A stretch of DNA of 62,564 nucleotides from Puia dinghuensis. Lineage in GTDB: Bacteria > Bacteroidota > Bacteroidia > Chitinophagales > Chitinophagaceae. The stretch is taken from positions 1-62,564 of the forward strand of contig JAMFSL010000173.1 of NCBI GenBank assembly GCA_026225275.1. The letters run 5' to 3'. Shown piece after piece: positions 45,501-53,721 of this stretch. The translations under genes were made by a program, and so were the position numbers. Within the stretch, counting starts at the first letter, position 1; the number at the start of each line of letters is the position of its first letter. The notes beneath the pieces were generated by a model, which was given only the letters and a program-made list of their open reading frames with translations, did no database searches and was not told the origin of the DNA.

Positions 45501-45701
45501 CTGACCATCTCGAAGGAAAGTATTTCCGGCGGCTCGGATTTCAGGCCCACCGATCAGCACCAGGAAGTATATCAGCTGCTAAGTGGCCGGCTGGCGGAAA
45601 CCAAGGCAAAATATGAGGCTGCCCTGAATAATTATCCGGCGCCTAAGCGTGGCGGTGACCTGCCAAAGGAAAAGCTGGATATACGCAATAATAAGAACTA
45701 A
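42525..45701 (+). CDS. Sortilin/VPS10-like propeller protein C
   Basis: A 1058-aa exported protein from the ATG at 42525 (MRQKIYVLIMAFTGWMG, cleavage near VTAQ). An upstream ATG at 42495 would add ten residues and cannot be excluded. Motifs are FRFIGPDGNRAI, FKTDDGGVSW, KSTNAGHSWKN, YKTTDGGKTW, HDMWFDPKNPARC, LPIAQMYHVSTDNQVPY, the ISPDLTTNDKSHQ block also present in B, HVTRDDGKHW, GQNPPYGADINYYL and a helical end. It diverges more from A than from B in the middle. Secreted; function unknown. The ~117-bp gap before it may hold its own promoter, but no TAnnTTTG box was found. Confidence 0.87.
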   Translation: MRQKIYVLIMAFTGWMGAEKVTAQSIDSSLFNQLHFRFIGPDGNRAIAVAGVPGDRNISYVGAASGGIFKTDDGGVSWRPIFDSMDNSSIGALAVAPSDPKQVWAGTGESFLIRPAEAMGNGVYKSTNAGHSWKNMGLQATGRISRMIVDPSDPDIVYVAALGNSHAPQQERGVYKTTDGGKTWQRVFFVDSLTGCSDLAMDPQHPGTLFAAMWQITFNTWQLHSGGPGSGIFKTTDGGKTWSRLTNGLPGGPTHPVGKTSVDVAYSNPNIVYVLVEDKDPALYRSEDGGTSWKKMFTSHSMAQRASYYTRVRVSTGNPDDVFTICVTVMESKNGGKSFNGKEQNGNYDPGGDTHDMWFDPKNPARCMVAHDGCMNMTYNGGKTWQNVNLPIAQMYHVSTDNQVPYFVYGNKQDGSSYRGPSNSLQGGIPLGLWTTVGGCESGYAQPDPVDNNIIWSGCYDGGVDRTDLRTGNVRDVRAWPEAGYGYPPAEMKYRWHWNFPMAVSQHNHEKVYIGSQYVHVTTNGGQSWTVISPDLTTNDKSHQQSSGGISTDNLFTFDGCTLYVIAESPVREGVLWTGSNDGLVHVTRDDGKHWDNVTANIPGMPKWSTIRAIDPSPFDEGTAYISADAQFIGDFAPYIYKTSDFGKSWTLISQSFPRGNSSFVHQIRADPGKKGLLWAGTDNGLYFSPDDGAQWIHLKNNLPPVPIYGIVIQRNFRDLVLGTYGRGFYILDDVTPIRNFSAEVQQSEAYLFPMRQAYRFRQKLSIHGERSSSTGQNPPYGADINYYLKDTVRDTIQVLVQDAAGNIVQTLPASNKRGINRVWWDLGLQPYILPPMRTRPEDADWVKLDSNGQRSMVIYDLDIGPGLAPTKVLPGSYTVVLKIGNREWKQPVEVLRDPNTIGSDDDIRQQYAFGTSVYSSIQSCLHMIDTLEILRGRMLTVLASTTDVRRKKQLLTWEKQLTSVEAQLHNIQQTGAREDIFRDPAQLLERFLTISKESISGGSDFRPTDQHQEVYQLLSGRLAETKAKYEAALNNYPAPKRGGDLPKEKLDIRNNKN

Positions 45702-45726
45702 TACTGCTCATATTACCTTAAGGATA

Positions 45727-47652
45727 ATGAACATGAATGTGATAATGAAAGGGTTCGTGATATTGTTGTTGGTTTTCGCGGGTGTTTTTTCGGCGCGGGC
45801 ACAGGATAGTGCGACTGCTACCACGACCGCTACACCTTCGGTCAGTATGATGAACAGTCGTTCTGCTGTTCGTCGTGACCGGTCGTCTTCCCTGTTGCCA
45901 GCCATGGCGGCCGATACGGGGAAAAAAAGGCTCAGCCCGGATGATGACGACGAAGACGAGGAAGAAGCAGATACTGTCGGTCCGGGCGGTGCGAGATTCG
46001 CAAAAGGCACGGATGAATATTTTCGCGAACACCCAGGTCATTCCGGGAAGAGCGTGCCGGCTTCGGCCGTCGAGCAGACTTGGCAGGGATCGAGGCCGGC
46101 ACCTGAAGTCCAGGCCAGCTTCGATGGGCTGGGAGAGGGATTCCGGGGGCCGCAGGGCACTGCCCTTTACCGCAATCCTTCCGATAATGCGCTGGCGGTA
46201 GGTCCCAATCAGATCGTTCAGATCGTCAATACGCGGGTGGCCATCTATACGAAGAAAGGCAAGATGTACGATACCACCGGCCGTATCCTCTACGGTCCCG
46301 GCGAGACCAGAAATTTCTTTAAGGGATTCGGTGGTCCCTGCGAAAAGCTTAACAATGGAGATGCCGTGGTACGCTATGACCAGCTGGCCGACCGCTGGCT
46401 GATCGTGATGCCCACCTTCCGCCGGGGTATTGCCCGTACGGATCAGCGGGATTCCAGCAAGGCCGGTCTGCCGCCTTACCCGGCGCAGCCTGGAAAGGCC
46501 GAAATGCTGTATCAGCCGGGACCAACCTATCCCGAAGCGCCCTCCGGCACCCGGCCGCCGATAGTACGTACAAAGGTGGACACGACGGGCACCTACTGCA
46601 TGTGCTATGCTATCAGCACCGGGCCGGATCCTTTTGGACCCTATTATCGTTATGAATTCGACCGCCCCCTGTTCCCGGATTATCCCCGGCCGACAATCTG
46701 GCCAGACGGCTACTATACCACCAGCAGCACCAGCGACCAACTGATCCAGCGGCAGGTCTTCGTGGTCGACCGGGACAAGATGCTCAAGGGTGAAGATGCC
46801 ACCGAGCAGGGCTTCCTGATCAATGGCGTCAACTTCCTGCTGAACTCGGACGTGGAAGGGCAAGGCCTGCCTGACAAGGGCGCCCCCAATATCGTGGTAT
46901 CCAACGGCGGCACGCAGCTGCATGATCAATTCGAGGACGATGGCATCTATGTCTGGAAATTCCATGTGGACTGGAAGAATACCAGCAAAACCAGGTTGGA
47001 AGGGCCGGTGAAGGTCGATGTCGCTACCTATCATTATCTCGGGGACGGGCAGCTGAAGCGATCCATTCCGCAGAAGGGAGATACCATGCGTGTGGATGCG
47101 CAGGGTGACAAGCTGCTGGGCCGGCTGATCTACCGGCATACCGGCAAACAACAGTCTCTTGTGGTCGTTCACTCGGTGGCTACGGCGGCGGGTGGGGGCG
47201 GCGTACGCTGGTATGAATTCCGCGAAGGCAAGCGATCGAAGCTCAGTCTTTATCAACAGGGTACTTATGCGCCTGACGGCGACTATCGCTGGATGGCCGG
47301 CGCCGCAATGGATAAATACGGTGATATCGGTATCGGCTATACGTATAGTGGACCCGCTCATTTCATCGGCCAGCGATGGACCGGTAGGTTGGCGACGGAC
47401 AGCCTGGGGGTGATGACGTTTGGGGAAGGTATATTGGCGGAAGGCGCGGCGCCCCAAACGAATACGCTGCGTTGGGAGGACTATACCTATACCGCCATCG
47501 ACCCGTCGGATGATGTGACCTTCTGGTATGTAGGCGACTACCTGAAAAAGGATGCCAAAAACTATACGACCAGGATTGGCGCTTTCCGGCTTAGTCCTCT
47601 ACAAATTCCCATGCGCTCTGATACGCTGCCTTCTTCTCCGCATAAGCAATAA
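45727..47652 (+). CDS. Secreted 641-aa protein of unknown function, propeller-like
   Basis: An exported protein. The N-terminus MNMNVIMKGFVILLLVFAGV is a signal peptide; several nearby ATGs are possible and 45727 is the first. A low-complexity acidic stretch (DDDDEDEEEAD) lies near residue 83. The body has SDNALAVGPNQIVQIVNTRV, AIYTKKGKMYDTTGR, AVVRYDQLADRWLIVMPTF, YYRYEFDRPLFPDYPRP, and later RWEDYTYTAIDPSDDVTFWY, with strand patterns suggesting a beta-propeller. The 'GPNQIVQIVN' and 'D..ADRWLI' motifs recur in a family of large secreted bacterial proteins with no assigned activity, as far as I recall. The gene starts 25 bp after propeller C and its last 62 bp overlap the convergent helicase gene. 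Confidence 0.75.
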   Translation: MNMNVIMKGFVILLLVFAGVFSARAQDSATATTTATPSVSMMNSRSAVRRDRSSSLLPAMAADTGKKRLSPDDDDEDEEEADTVGPGGARFAKGTDEYFREHPGHSGKSVPASAVEQTWQGSRPAPEVQASFDGLGEGFRGPQGTALYRNPSDNALAVGPNQIVQIVNTRVAIYTKKGKMYDTTGRILYGPGETRNFFKGFGGPCEKLNNGDAVVRYDQLADRWLIVMPTFRRGIARTDQRDSSKAGLPPYPAQPGKAEMLYQPGPTYPEAPSGTRPPIVRTKVDTTGTYCMCYAISTGPDPFGPYYRYEFDRPLFPDYPRPTIWPDGYYTTSSTSDQLIQRQVFVVDRDKMLKGEDATEQGFLINGVNFLLNSDVEGQGLPDKGAPNIVVSNGGTQLHDQFEDDGIYVWKFHVDWKNTSKTRLEGPVKVDVATYHYLGDGQLKRSIPQKGDTMRVDAQGDKLLGRLIYRHTGKQQSLVVVHSVATAAGGGGVRWYEFREGKRSKLSLYQQGTYAPDGDYRWMAGAAMDKYGDIGIGYTYSGPAHFIGQRWTGRLATDSLGVMTFGEGILAEGAAPQTNTLRWEDYTYTAIDPSDDVTFWYVGDYLKKDAKNYTTRIGAFRLSPLQIPMRSDTLPSSPHKQ

Positions 47653-49570
47653 AGCCGGCGTAGAAGGCGGATTGCGAAAGTGTGCTGCTGTCACCGATGA
47701 CCACCAGTTTCTTGCGGGCGCGGGTCATGGCTACATTCATCCGGCGCACCTCTGCGAGGAAACCGATCTTGCTGTCGGTATTGCTTCGGGTCATGCCGAT
47801 GTAGACGATATCCCGTTCCTGCCCCTGGAAGCTGTCGATCGTATTGATCGAGATCCGGTGGAGGTACGGTTGAAGGGCAGTCGAGTGGGGCAGCAACTCC
47901 CGCAACACTTGTACCTGCAACCGGTACGGCGAGATGATCGCGATGGATGGAAAATCAGCGGGAGAATAGTGGGCGCTCAATTCGGTGGTGAGCCGGGTGA
48001 CATGCTTTAGCAGAAATGACGCTTCCTCCGGATTGGACAGCCCGGCGCCTTCCTGTTTTTCCTCATACCCACATCCTGCGGTATCGATAAACGACAGTGG
48101 GCTGTCTCCGGCAAACAGCTTATGTGCTGCAACGGACGGATGCGCCCGTAACCGGTTATCATAAAACGCGCCGCCGGCATAGCTCATGATCGTTTCGTGC
48201 ATGCGGTATTGCTCTTCCAGCAGCACCACAGCGTCAGGATGCTGTCTGACATTCTTTTCCATCAGTGTCGTCGTCAGACCAGCCTTTGCGGCCTCCTCCG
48301 ATTTTACCGTCGGTGGTAACTGGCAATGATCTCCTGCCAATATCAGCCGTTGTGCTTTAAGGACCGGTATCCAGCATGCGGGCTCCAGCGCCTGTCCTGC
48401 CTCGTCGATCACGACCGTTCTATACTGCAAATGGCGGACGGTATAATGACTGGCGCCTACCAGTGTAGCAGTAACGACCTGTGCTTTGGCCAGCACATCA
48501 TCCAGCACATATTGTTCGAGGCGTTCTACTTCCTTCATGATGCTGCGGGCTTCGTCGAAGAGCGCTTTACGCTGATCCCTTTCCGCCTTGCCGAAATTGC
48601 GTTTGTATTTATGAGCCATATCGCGGAATTCGCCGGCTTTTTTCTTCAGCTTCTTCACTTCTTTGACCGAGCCATGTTGCGCCATGCGGTTATCCAGGGT
48701 AATAGACTGCAGCCGTTCGGAGACCCGCACCGGGTTGCCAATACGCAGAACATTTAATCCTTCGTCGGCCAGCCTCTCGCTCAACAGATCAACGGCTGTA
48801 TTGCTGGGTGCGACGACCAGCACCCGCTCACCATCCCGACGGACGAGGGCTTTGATGGCTTGCACCAGGGTGGTTGTTTTGCCGGTGCCGGGAGGGCCGT
48901 GTACGATGGCGAGGTCGTTTGCCGCCAGGATCTTGTCGACGGCGGCCTGTTGTGAGGGGTTGAGGTTGGCGCCCGGCTCGCCGGCCTTCGTGGCGCCCCA
49001 ACGGCCAGTGACTGCTGAGGATTCCCGGATTCCCGGGCCTTCGGCCGCTGCCGGGACTGTCTCCAGCTGAAAACTGGCGGGCTGTTGTCCGGTCAGGACG
49101 CGGATGAGCCGGCCTTCTTCTGCTTTCTCGGCCAGGGCCCCCGCACGTTTAAGCGCACCAAACATTTCCGTATAGCTATTATCATCGAACAGCAGGTCAA
49201 TCCCTAATTTCCCATTACGGGCCCAGTCCGGGAGTTCGTCAATGAGAAGGGTGATCTTCAGCTTGTTCCCGCCTTGAAAAGTGATGGTCCCTGGCAGGCG
49301 GTCGGTATGTGGGTCGTGGTTGGAGAAGAGAGCTGCGGGAGCGCCAAAACGCAGTTGATGAGCGATGTCGGGGTGAGTAGTCCGCTCTACTTCAACGGTC
49401 AGGTAATCGCCATGGCCGAGTTCCACGTCCCGGATAGCTACCGGATACCAAGTCAGGCCGGCAGCCCTGCGTTGTGTAACTGAGGAATGTTGGGCCAGGT
49501 CTTCATAGATACGGCGATCTTCTGCCTGCTCGATGGTCAGTAAGCCGGCCAGTTTTTTGAAATAGTCCAT
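47591..49570 (-). CDS. SF1B helicase of the Upf1/IGHMBP2 type
   Basis: A 659-aa helicase. An N-terminal beta-barrel region (about 30-180) precedes the motor: Walker A IVHGPPGTGKTTTLVQ (about 220), Ia VVAPSNTAVDLL, a long helical insert (about 300-345) corresponding to the stalk, DEAG box VVIDEAGQALEP, motif III ILAGDHCQLPPTV, motif IV LEEQYRMHETIM, motif V NTIDSFQGQERDIVYIG and motif VI VAMTRARKKLVVIGD. Such enzymes unwind DNA or RNA 5'-3'. The ATG at 49570 was used instead of a GTG six codons upstream. The 3' end overlaps the convergent secreted-protein gene by 62 bp. No nuclease or defence partner adjoins it, so it is probably a housekeeping or stress helicase. Confidence 0.92.
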   Translation of the reverse strand: MDYFKKLAGLLTIEQAEDRRIYEDLAQHSSVTQRRAAGLTWYPVAIRDVELGHGDYLTVEVERTTHPDIAHQLRFGAPAALFSNHDPHTDRLPGTITFQGGNKLKITLLIDELPDWARNGKLGIDLLFDDNSYTEMFGALKRAGALAEKAEEGRLIRVLTGQQPASFQLETVPAAAEGPGIRESSAVTGRWGATKAGEPGANLNPSQQAAVDKILAANDLAIVHGPPGTGKTTTLVQAIKALVRRDGERVLVVAPSNTAVDLLSERLADEGLNVLRIGNPVRVSERLQSITLDNRMAQHGSVKEVKKLKKKAGEFRDMAHKYKRNFGKAERDQRKALFDEARSIMKEVERLEQYVLDDVLAKAQVVTATLVGASHYTVRHLQYRTVVIDEAGQALEPACWIPVLKAQRLILAGDHCQLPPTVKSEEAAKAGLTTTLMEKNVRQHPDAVVLLEEQYRMHETIMSYAGGAFYDNRLRAHPSVAAHKLFAGDSPLSFIDTAGCGYEEKQEGAGLSNPEEASFLLKHVTRLTTELSAHYSPADFPSIAIISPYRLQVQVLRELLPHSTALQPYLHRISINTIDSFQGQERDIVYIGMTRSNTDSKIGFLAEVRRMNVAMTRARKKLVVIGDSSTLSQSAFYAGFIAYAEKKAAYQSAWEFVED

Positions 49571-49705
49571 ATGGCAAAGATACGCCACGGCCGAAAATTT
49601 GGCCGGGCGCCGGAAAATTACCAGAAAGAGGTTAATCCCCGGGATGGCCGGGCGGGTAAGTCAAAATAATTCGGTTATTTTGAGCTGATAAATTCCGTTT
49701 GGAAT

Positions 49706-51766
49706 ATGAAACCTTCCATTTTCCTTCATCCTGTGTTGGGCGTGCTTTGCCTTTTACTGATGACTTCCCTTCGTGCTCAGCAGGCGGATACTGCAGGGCA
49801 GCAGGGACAGTCTTTAGGTAGCGTTCAGGTCACATTACGCCCCGTGGATCGTCCTGATATGGATTTCGGTGTAGTGACCGCTGCGACATTTGCTCCCACC
49901 GTCTATTCTATTGACAGCACTGCGGATGCCATTGTTTTGTTCGATCGTGGCGAGGTTAACTTTGACCCGAGCTCTTATGAACGCCGGTTCAGCTATATCC
50001 TCGAAAGGCACGTCATGATGCGCATTCTCCATAAGAATGCCGTCAACAATCTGGCGGCTTTTACGCTGGCCACGCCGAGGGGCGGGGAGGTCCCTTTTAT
50101 CGACAAATTCAAGGGAGCCACCTATAACCTGGAAGATGGCAGGCTGGTGGTGACCAAGCTGGATAAGAGCAATATATTCAAAGACGAAGGCAAGAATTTC
50201 ACGCAGGAGAAAGTAGCTTTTCCCAATCTGAAGGAAGGCTCTGTCATCGAATACAGTTATCGCATCATTTATCCCGGCGCTTTTATCCCGCCGTGGACCT
50301 TTCAGGGAGCTTATCCGGAATTGTGGAGCGAATATGATATTACGGTGCCCACTTTGTTTGATTATGCCGTCAAGCACCAGGGCTACCAAAAGTATGTGAT
50401 AGACAGTACCATTCTATCGAACGACCAATTCGCGGTGGGCTTTGGCGGGTTCAGCGGCTTATGGTCCGGCCAGACCATACGGCGGATATGGGCATTGCAG
50501 GATGTGCCGGCGCTGAATCGGCCGGAGACCTATACTACCACCCTAAAAAATCATCTGAGCAAGATCCAGTTCCAATTGTCGGCCGTGCATATGAACGGTT
50601 ATAACAAGACTTATCGCACCACCTGGAACGAACTGGTCGACGAACTGATGAAACAGGATAATTTCGGGGCTTCGCTGACCGATCACAACCGCTGGCTGGA
50701 TGATGAGTTGAAAAAAATTACGGCGGGTGAAACAACGCCGATGGGGACTCTTCACAAGGTCTATGCCTATGTGCGCGACAACTTCGATTGTTCAAATGCC
50801 GAAGGGTTGTACATGTCCCAGCCGCTGAAAAAAGTTTGGGAGGACAAAAAGGGAAATGTCGCAGATATCAATCTCCTTATGACCGTTCTTTGCCGGCACC
50901 TGGGGCTGGAGGCGTCGCCGGTGATCCTGAGCAGCCGTTCAAATGGTGTGGCGGTGGAAGATTATCCCCTGCTCAGTGATTATAATTATGTCATCACCCG
51001 GGTATTTGTGGGTGGCGACGTCTATCTGCTGGATGCGTCGAAACCGTCTCTGGGCTTTGGCCAGCTGCCGGAACTATGTTATAATGGCTGGGCCCGGTCG
51101 ATCGACACCCGGCAGGATCGTATCCCGCTGCTATCCGACTCCGTTACAGAAAAACGCGTGACGCTTGTCTTCCTGTCCAATTCGGACAGCGGCTACACGG
51201 GTACCTATACCCGAAACGCCGGCATTTTCGAATCCATCGAATTACGCAACCGGATGAGAAGGGAAAAGCCAGAAGATTTTTTTGACAACATGAAGAAGGG
51301 TCTGGCGAGGGATAAGCAAATGGGACAATACGGGATTGATTCGCTGGCTTTCCCCGACGTCCCGGTGATCTGGCATTATGATATGAAGTACAATTTCACC
51401 CAGAAAACCATCTATTTTAATCCCATCTTTCATGAACGATTCAATAATAACCCGTTCAATTCACCAGTCCGTCATTATCCGGTCGAAATGCCCTATTGTA
51501 TTGATAATACCTATGTTCTGAACATGGATATTCCTAAAGGATATAAGGTAGATCCGCTCCCTAAGTCTCAACGGGTGGTGCTGGAAGACGGGATCGGGGT
51601 TTTTGAATATCTGATCCAGTCGGATGAGAAGACCATTCAATTTCGCACGCACCTGCAAATAAAGAAGACCTATTTTACGCTTGGCGAGTATCCGGGTCTT
51701 CGTGATTTCTTCTCTTCCATTGTCAATAAGGAAAAAGAGCCTATTGTCCTTAAGAAAATCAATTAA
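49706..51766 (+). CDS. DUF3857 protein with degenerate transglutaminase domain
   Basis: A 686-aa exported protein (signal peptide 1-24). DUF3857 fills about 65-280 (ERRFSYILERHVMMRILHKN, LKEGSVIEYSYRIIYPGAF). The transglutaminase-like domain at about 350-450 keeps the fold (KVYAYVRDNFDCSNAEGLYM, LMTVLCRHLGLEASPVILSS) but has lost the triad. The position of the catalytic Cys is V385 in KKGNVADIN, and the His position is Y428 in DYNYVIT; the Asp of YLLDASK remains. The C-terminal ~220 residues are beta-rich. Its stop overlaps the start of an intact homologue by 1 bp. It is probably a pseudoenzyme acting as partner or ligand-binding subunit of that protein. Confidence 0.88.
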   Translation: MKPSIFLHPVLGVLCLLLMTSLRAQQADTAGQQGQSLGSVQVTLRPVDRPDMDFGVVTAATFAPTVYSIDSTADAIVLFDRGEVNFDPSSYERRFSYILERHVMMRILHKNAVNNLAAFTLATPRGGEVPFIDKFKGATYNLEDGRLVVTKLDKSNIFKDEGKNFTQEKVAFPNLKEGSVIEYSYRIIYPGAFIPPWTFQGAYPELWSEYDITVPTLFDYAVKHQGYQKYVIDSTILSNDQFAVGFGGFSGLWSGQTIRRIWALQDVPALNRPETYTTTLKNHLSKIQFQLSAVHMNGYNKTYRTTWNELVDELMKQDNFGASLTDHNRWLDDELKKITAGETTPMGTLHKVYAYVRDNFDCSNAEGLYMSQPLKKVWEDKKGNVADINLLMTVLCRHLGLEASPVILSSRSNGVAVEDYPLLSDYNYVITRVFVGGDVYLLDASKPSLGFGQLPELCYNGWARSIDTRQDRIPLLSDSVTEKRVTLVFLSNSDSGYTGTYTRNAGIFESIELRNRMRREKPEDFFDNMKKGLARDKQMGQYGIDSLAFPDVPVIWHYDMKYNFTQKTIYFNPIFHERFNNNPFNSPVRHYPVEMPYCIDNTYVLNMDIPKGYKVDPLPKSQRVVLEDGIGVFEYLIQSDEKTIQFRTHLQIKKTYFTLGEYPGLRDFFSSIVNKEKEPIVLKKIN

Positions 51767-53715
51767 TGATGAAAGTCTTCTACAACCGGGGTTCGATAAG
51801 GGATGCGATGAATCTGCAGCCGGTATGGCTATTTCTGCTGCTGATCCTCCTTTGTCACAAGGTCGATGGTCAGGGGCCGGTGGCGGCGCGCATTGCCGAT
51901 TCCATAGCGGGAGGCGCCGGCGTGGTCGAGCGGCTGTCATCAATGGACATTGAGATTGAGTCTCCCCGAAAGGCAAAGATCCATTATAAATATGTTTTTA
52001 CCATCCTGAATAGTACCGGAGATGCCTATGCTAATATTCATACCTTCTATGATAAGTTCAATGAGCTGTCCGATGCAACGGGTATCCTGTATGATGCCGC
52101 CGGCAATGTGTTGAAGAAGATCCGGAAGAACGAGATGGAGGACTGGAGCACTGCCGGTTCAGGGATCCTGATGACGGATTCGCGTATCAAGTTCTATCAT
52201 TTTTCCAATCGTAGCTATCCGTATTCCGTCAGTTTCGAGGAGGATAAGGTGCTGAATGGGCTGTTCGTATTGCCGGAGTGGCGGCCACAGCCTTCTCCCG
52301 GCATGGCGGTAGAAAGCAGCAGTCTGACGGTCAGGGCGCCTGCGGATTATCCGCTGCGGTATAAGCAATATCACTATTTACAGCCGCCCGTGATCGGGCA
52401 CGAAAAGGGAGAGGTGTCCTATGCCTGGGAAATGCATAATATCAGGGCCGTAAAGGTTGAACCGTTCTCGCCATCCTGGAATAGGACGGAGCCCTTTATC
52501 CGGCTGGCTCCCGGGGATTTTGAAGAGGACGGGTACAAGGGCCGGCTTTACACCTGGGCGGACATGGGAAAGTTCGTCGGGGATCTTTACCGCGGGCGCG
52601 ATCAGCTGCCTGCCGAGGCCAAAGCAAAAGTCCATCAGCTGACCGACGGATTAACGGACGACAAGCAAAAAATCGCGGTGTTATATCAGTTCCTTCAGCA
52701 GAATACACATTATGTGGGCATCGAGCTGGGTATCGGCGGCTGGCAGCCTTTCGATCCGGCTTATGTTTACAACAAGAAATATGGGGATTGCAAGGCGCTT
52801 GCTAATTACATGGTGGCGCTCCTGAAGGAAGCCGGTGTCCGCGCCTGTAATGTCCTGATCAGGGCAGGGGTGGGTGCTCCGGATATCGATACGGGTTTTG
52901 CCTGCAGCCAGTTCAACCACGCGATTGCGGTAGCTTTCACCGGAACCGACTCTGTCTGGCTGGAATGTACCAGTCAGCTGTTAGCGCCAGGCTATCTTGG
53001 CGGATTCACTTCCGATCGCAATGCTCTATTGCTGGATGGGAGCGGCGGCAGGATCGTGCATACGCCCGTGTATGCATGGCAGGACAATAGGATCAGCCGG
53101 ATCGTTCGGGGCAGCATTGACAGCAATGGCACGCTGCAGGCCAGCGTGAAGATGGGATATTCCGGCCTGGAGCAGGATGCCTTGCAGGCGGAAATGGACC
53201 GGCTCTCTAAAAAGGAATTGACTGAGCAGCAACAGCAGGCTTTAGGCCTCTCCAATTGTACGATCACCGCACTGGACTATCAAAAGACCCGTGCGGCCAT
53301 TCCGGCCATCGAAGAGACCATGCAAATCGTTGCCGACCATTATTCTACCCTCACCGGTAACAGGCTTTTTATGAGCCCCGGAGTTTTTCTGAGAACAGCC
53401 GTCAGTATCAGGGAAGGGGCGCAGTCCCGGGCAAATGATTTTGAGCTGAACCTGTCCTTTGAGGAGATCGATTCCATTGTGCTGCAAATCCCACACGGCT
53501 ATGTTTTGGAAGGAAACCTTCCGTCTTCCTCTTATTCCTCTACTTTTGGCAGCTACCGTATTCACAGTGAGTTTGCCGGCGATAGCCTGGTGCTGACCTG
53601 CCGATTCCGGCAATATAAGGGCACCTATCCTGCGGACGTCTGGCCGAAAATGGTCCATTTCTTCAACCTGGTCCATCGCGAAGGGGATCGGCAGTTGGTC
53701 TTTGTGAAACCATGA
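51766..53715 (+). CDS. DUF3857 transglutaminase-like protein with intact Cys and His
   Basis: A 649-aa exported protein (signal region about 16-36, ending near VDGQ; the long basic N-terminus means the internal start MNLQPVWLFLL near residue 15 is also possible). DUF3857 is at about 45-260. The transglutaminase domain at about 285-415 has C342 in YGDCKALANYM, H385 in CSQFNHAIAV and an acidic residue in VWLECTSQ, the last being Glu where Asp is usual. It is translationally coupled to the upstream degenerate copy through a TAATG overlap. The substrate is unknown; such tandem genes are common in Bacteroidota envelopes and are thought to act as proteases or cross-linkers. Confidence 0.88.
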   Translation: MMKVFYNRGSIRDAMNLQPVWLFLLLILLCHKVDGQGPVAARIADSIAGGAGVVERLSSMDIEIESPRKAKIHYKYVFTILNSTGDAYANIHTFYDKFNELSDATGILYDAAGNVLKKIRKNEMEDWSTAGSGILMTDSRIKFYHFSNRSYPYSVSFEEDKVLNGLFVLPEWRPQPSPGMAVESSSLTVRAPADYPLRYKQYHYLQPPVIGHEKGEVSYAWEMHNIRAVKVEPFSPSWNRTEPFIRLAPGDFEEDGYKGRLYTWADMGKFVGDLYRGRDQLPAEAKAKVHQLTDGLTDDKQKIAVLYQFLQQNTHYVGIELGIGGWQPFDPAYVYNKKYGDCKALANYMVALLKEAGVRACNVLIRAGVGAPDIDTGFACSQFNHAIAVAFTGTDSVWLECTSQLLAPGYLGGFTSDRNALLLDGSGGRIVHTPVYAWQDNRISRIVRGSIDSNGTLQASVKMGYSGLEQDALQAEMDRLSKKELTEQQQQALGLSNCTITALDYQKTRAAIPAIEETMQIVADHYSTLTGNRLFMSPGVFLRTAVSIREGAQSRANDFELNLSFEEIDSIVLQIPHGYVLEGNLPSSSYSSTFGSYRIHSEFAGDSLVLTCRFRQYKGTYPADVWPKMVHFFNLVHREGDRQLVFVKP

Positions 53716-53721
53716 GGCCGG

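Noticed and set aside
44508-45560. Minus-strand open frame of about 350 codons opposite sortilin-like protein C
   Set aside because: No recognisable motifs and fully contained in a well-supported gene.
45718-47457. Minus-strand open frame of about 579 codons
   Set aside because: It lies wholly opposite the secreted-protein gene, has no recognisable domain, is rich in Arg/His/Pro and mirrors the codon bias of the real gene.
47591-49570. Helicase as a defence-system component
   Set aside because: No nuclease, methyltransferase or other defence gene adjoins it; the neighbours are envelope and secreted proteins.
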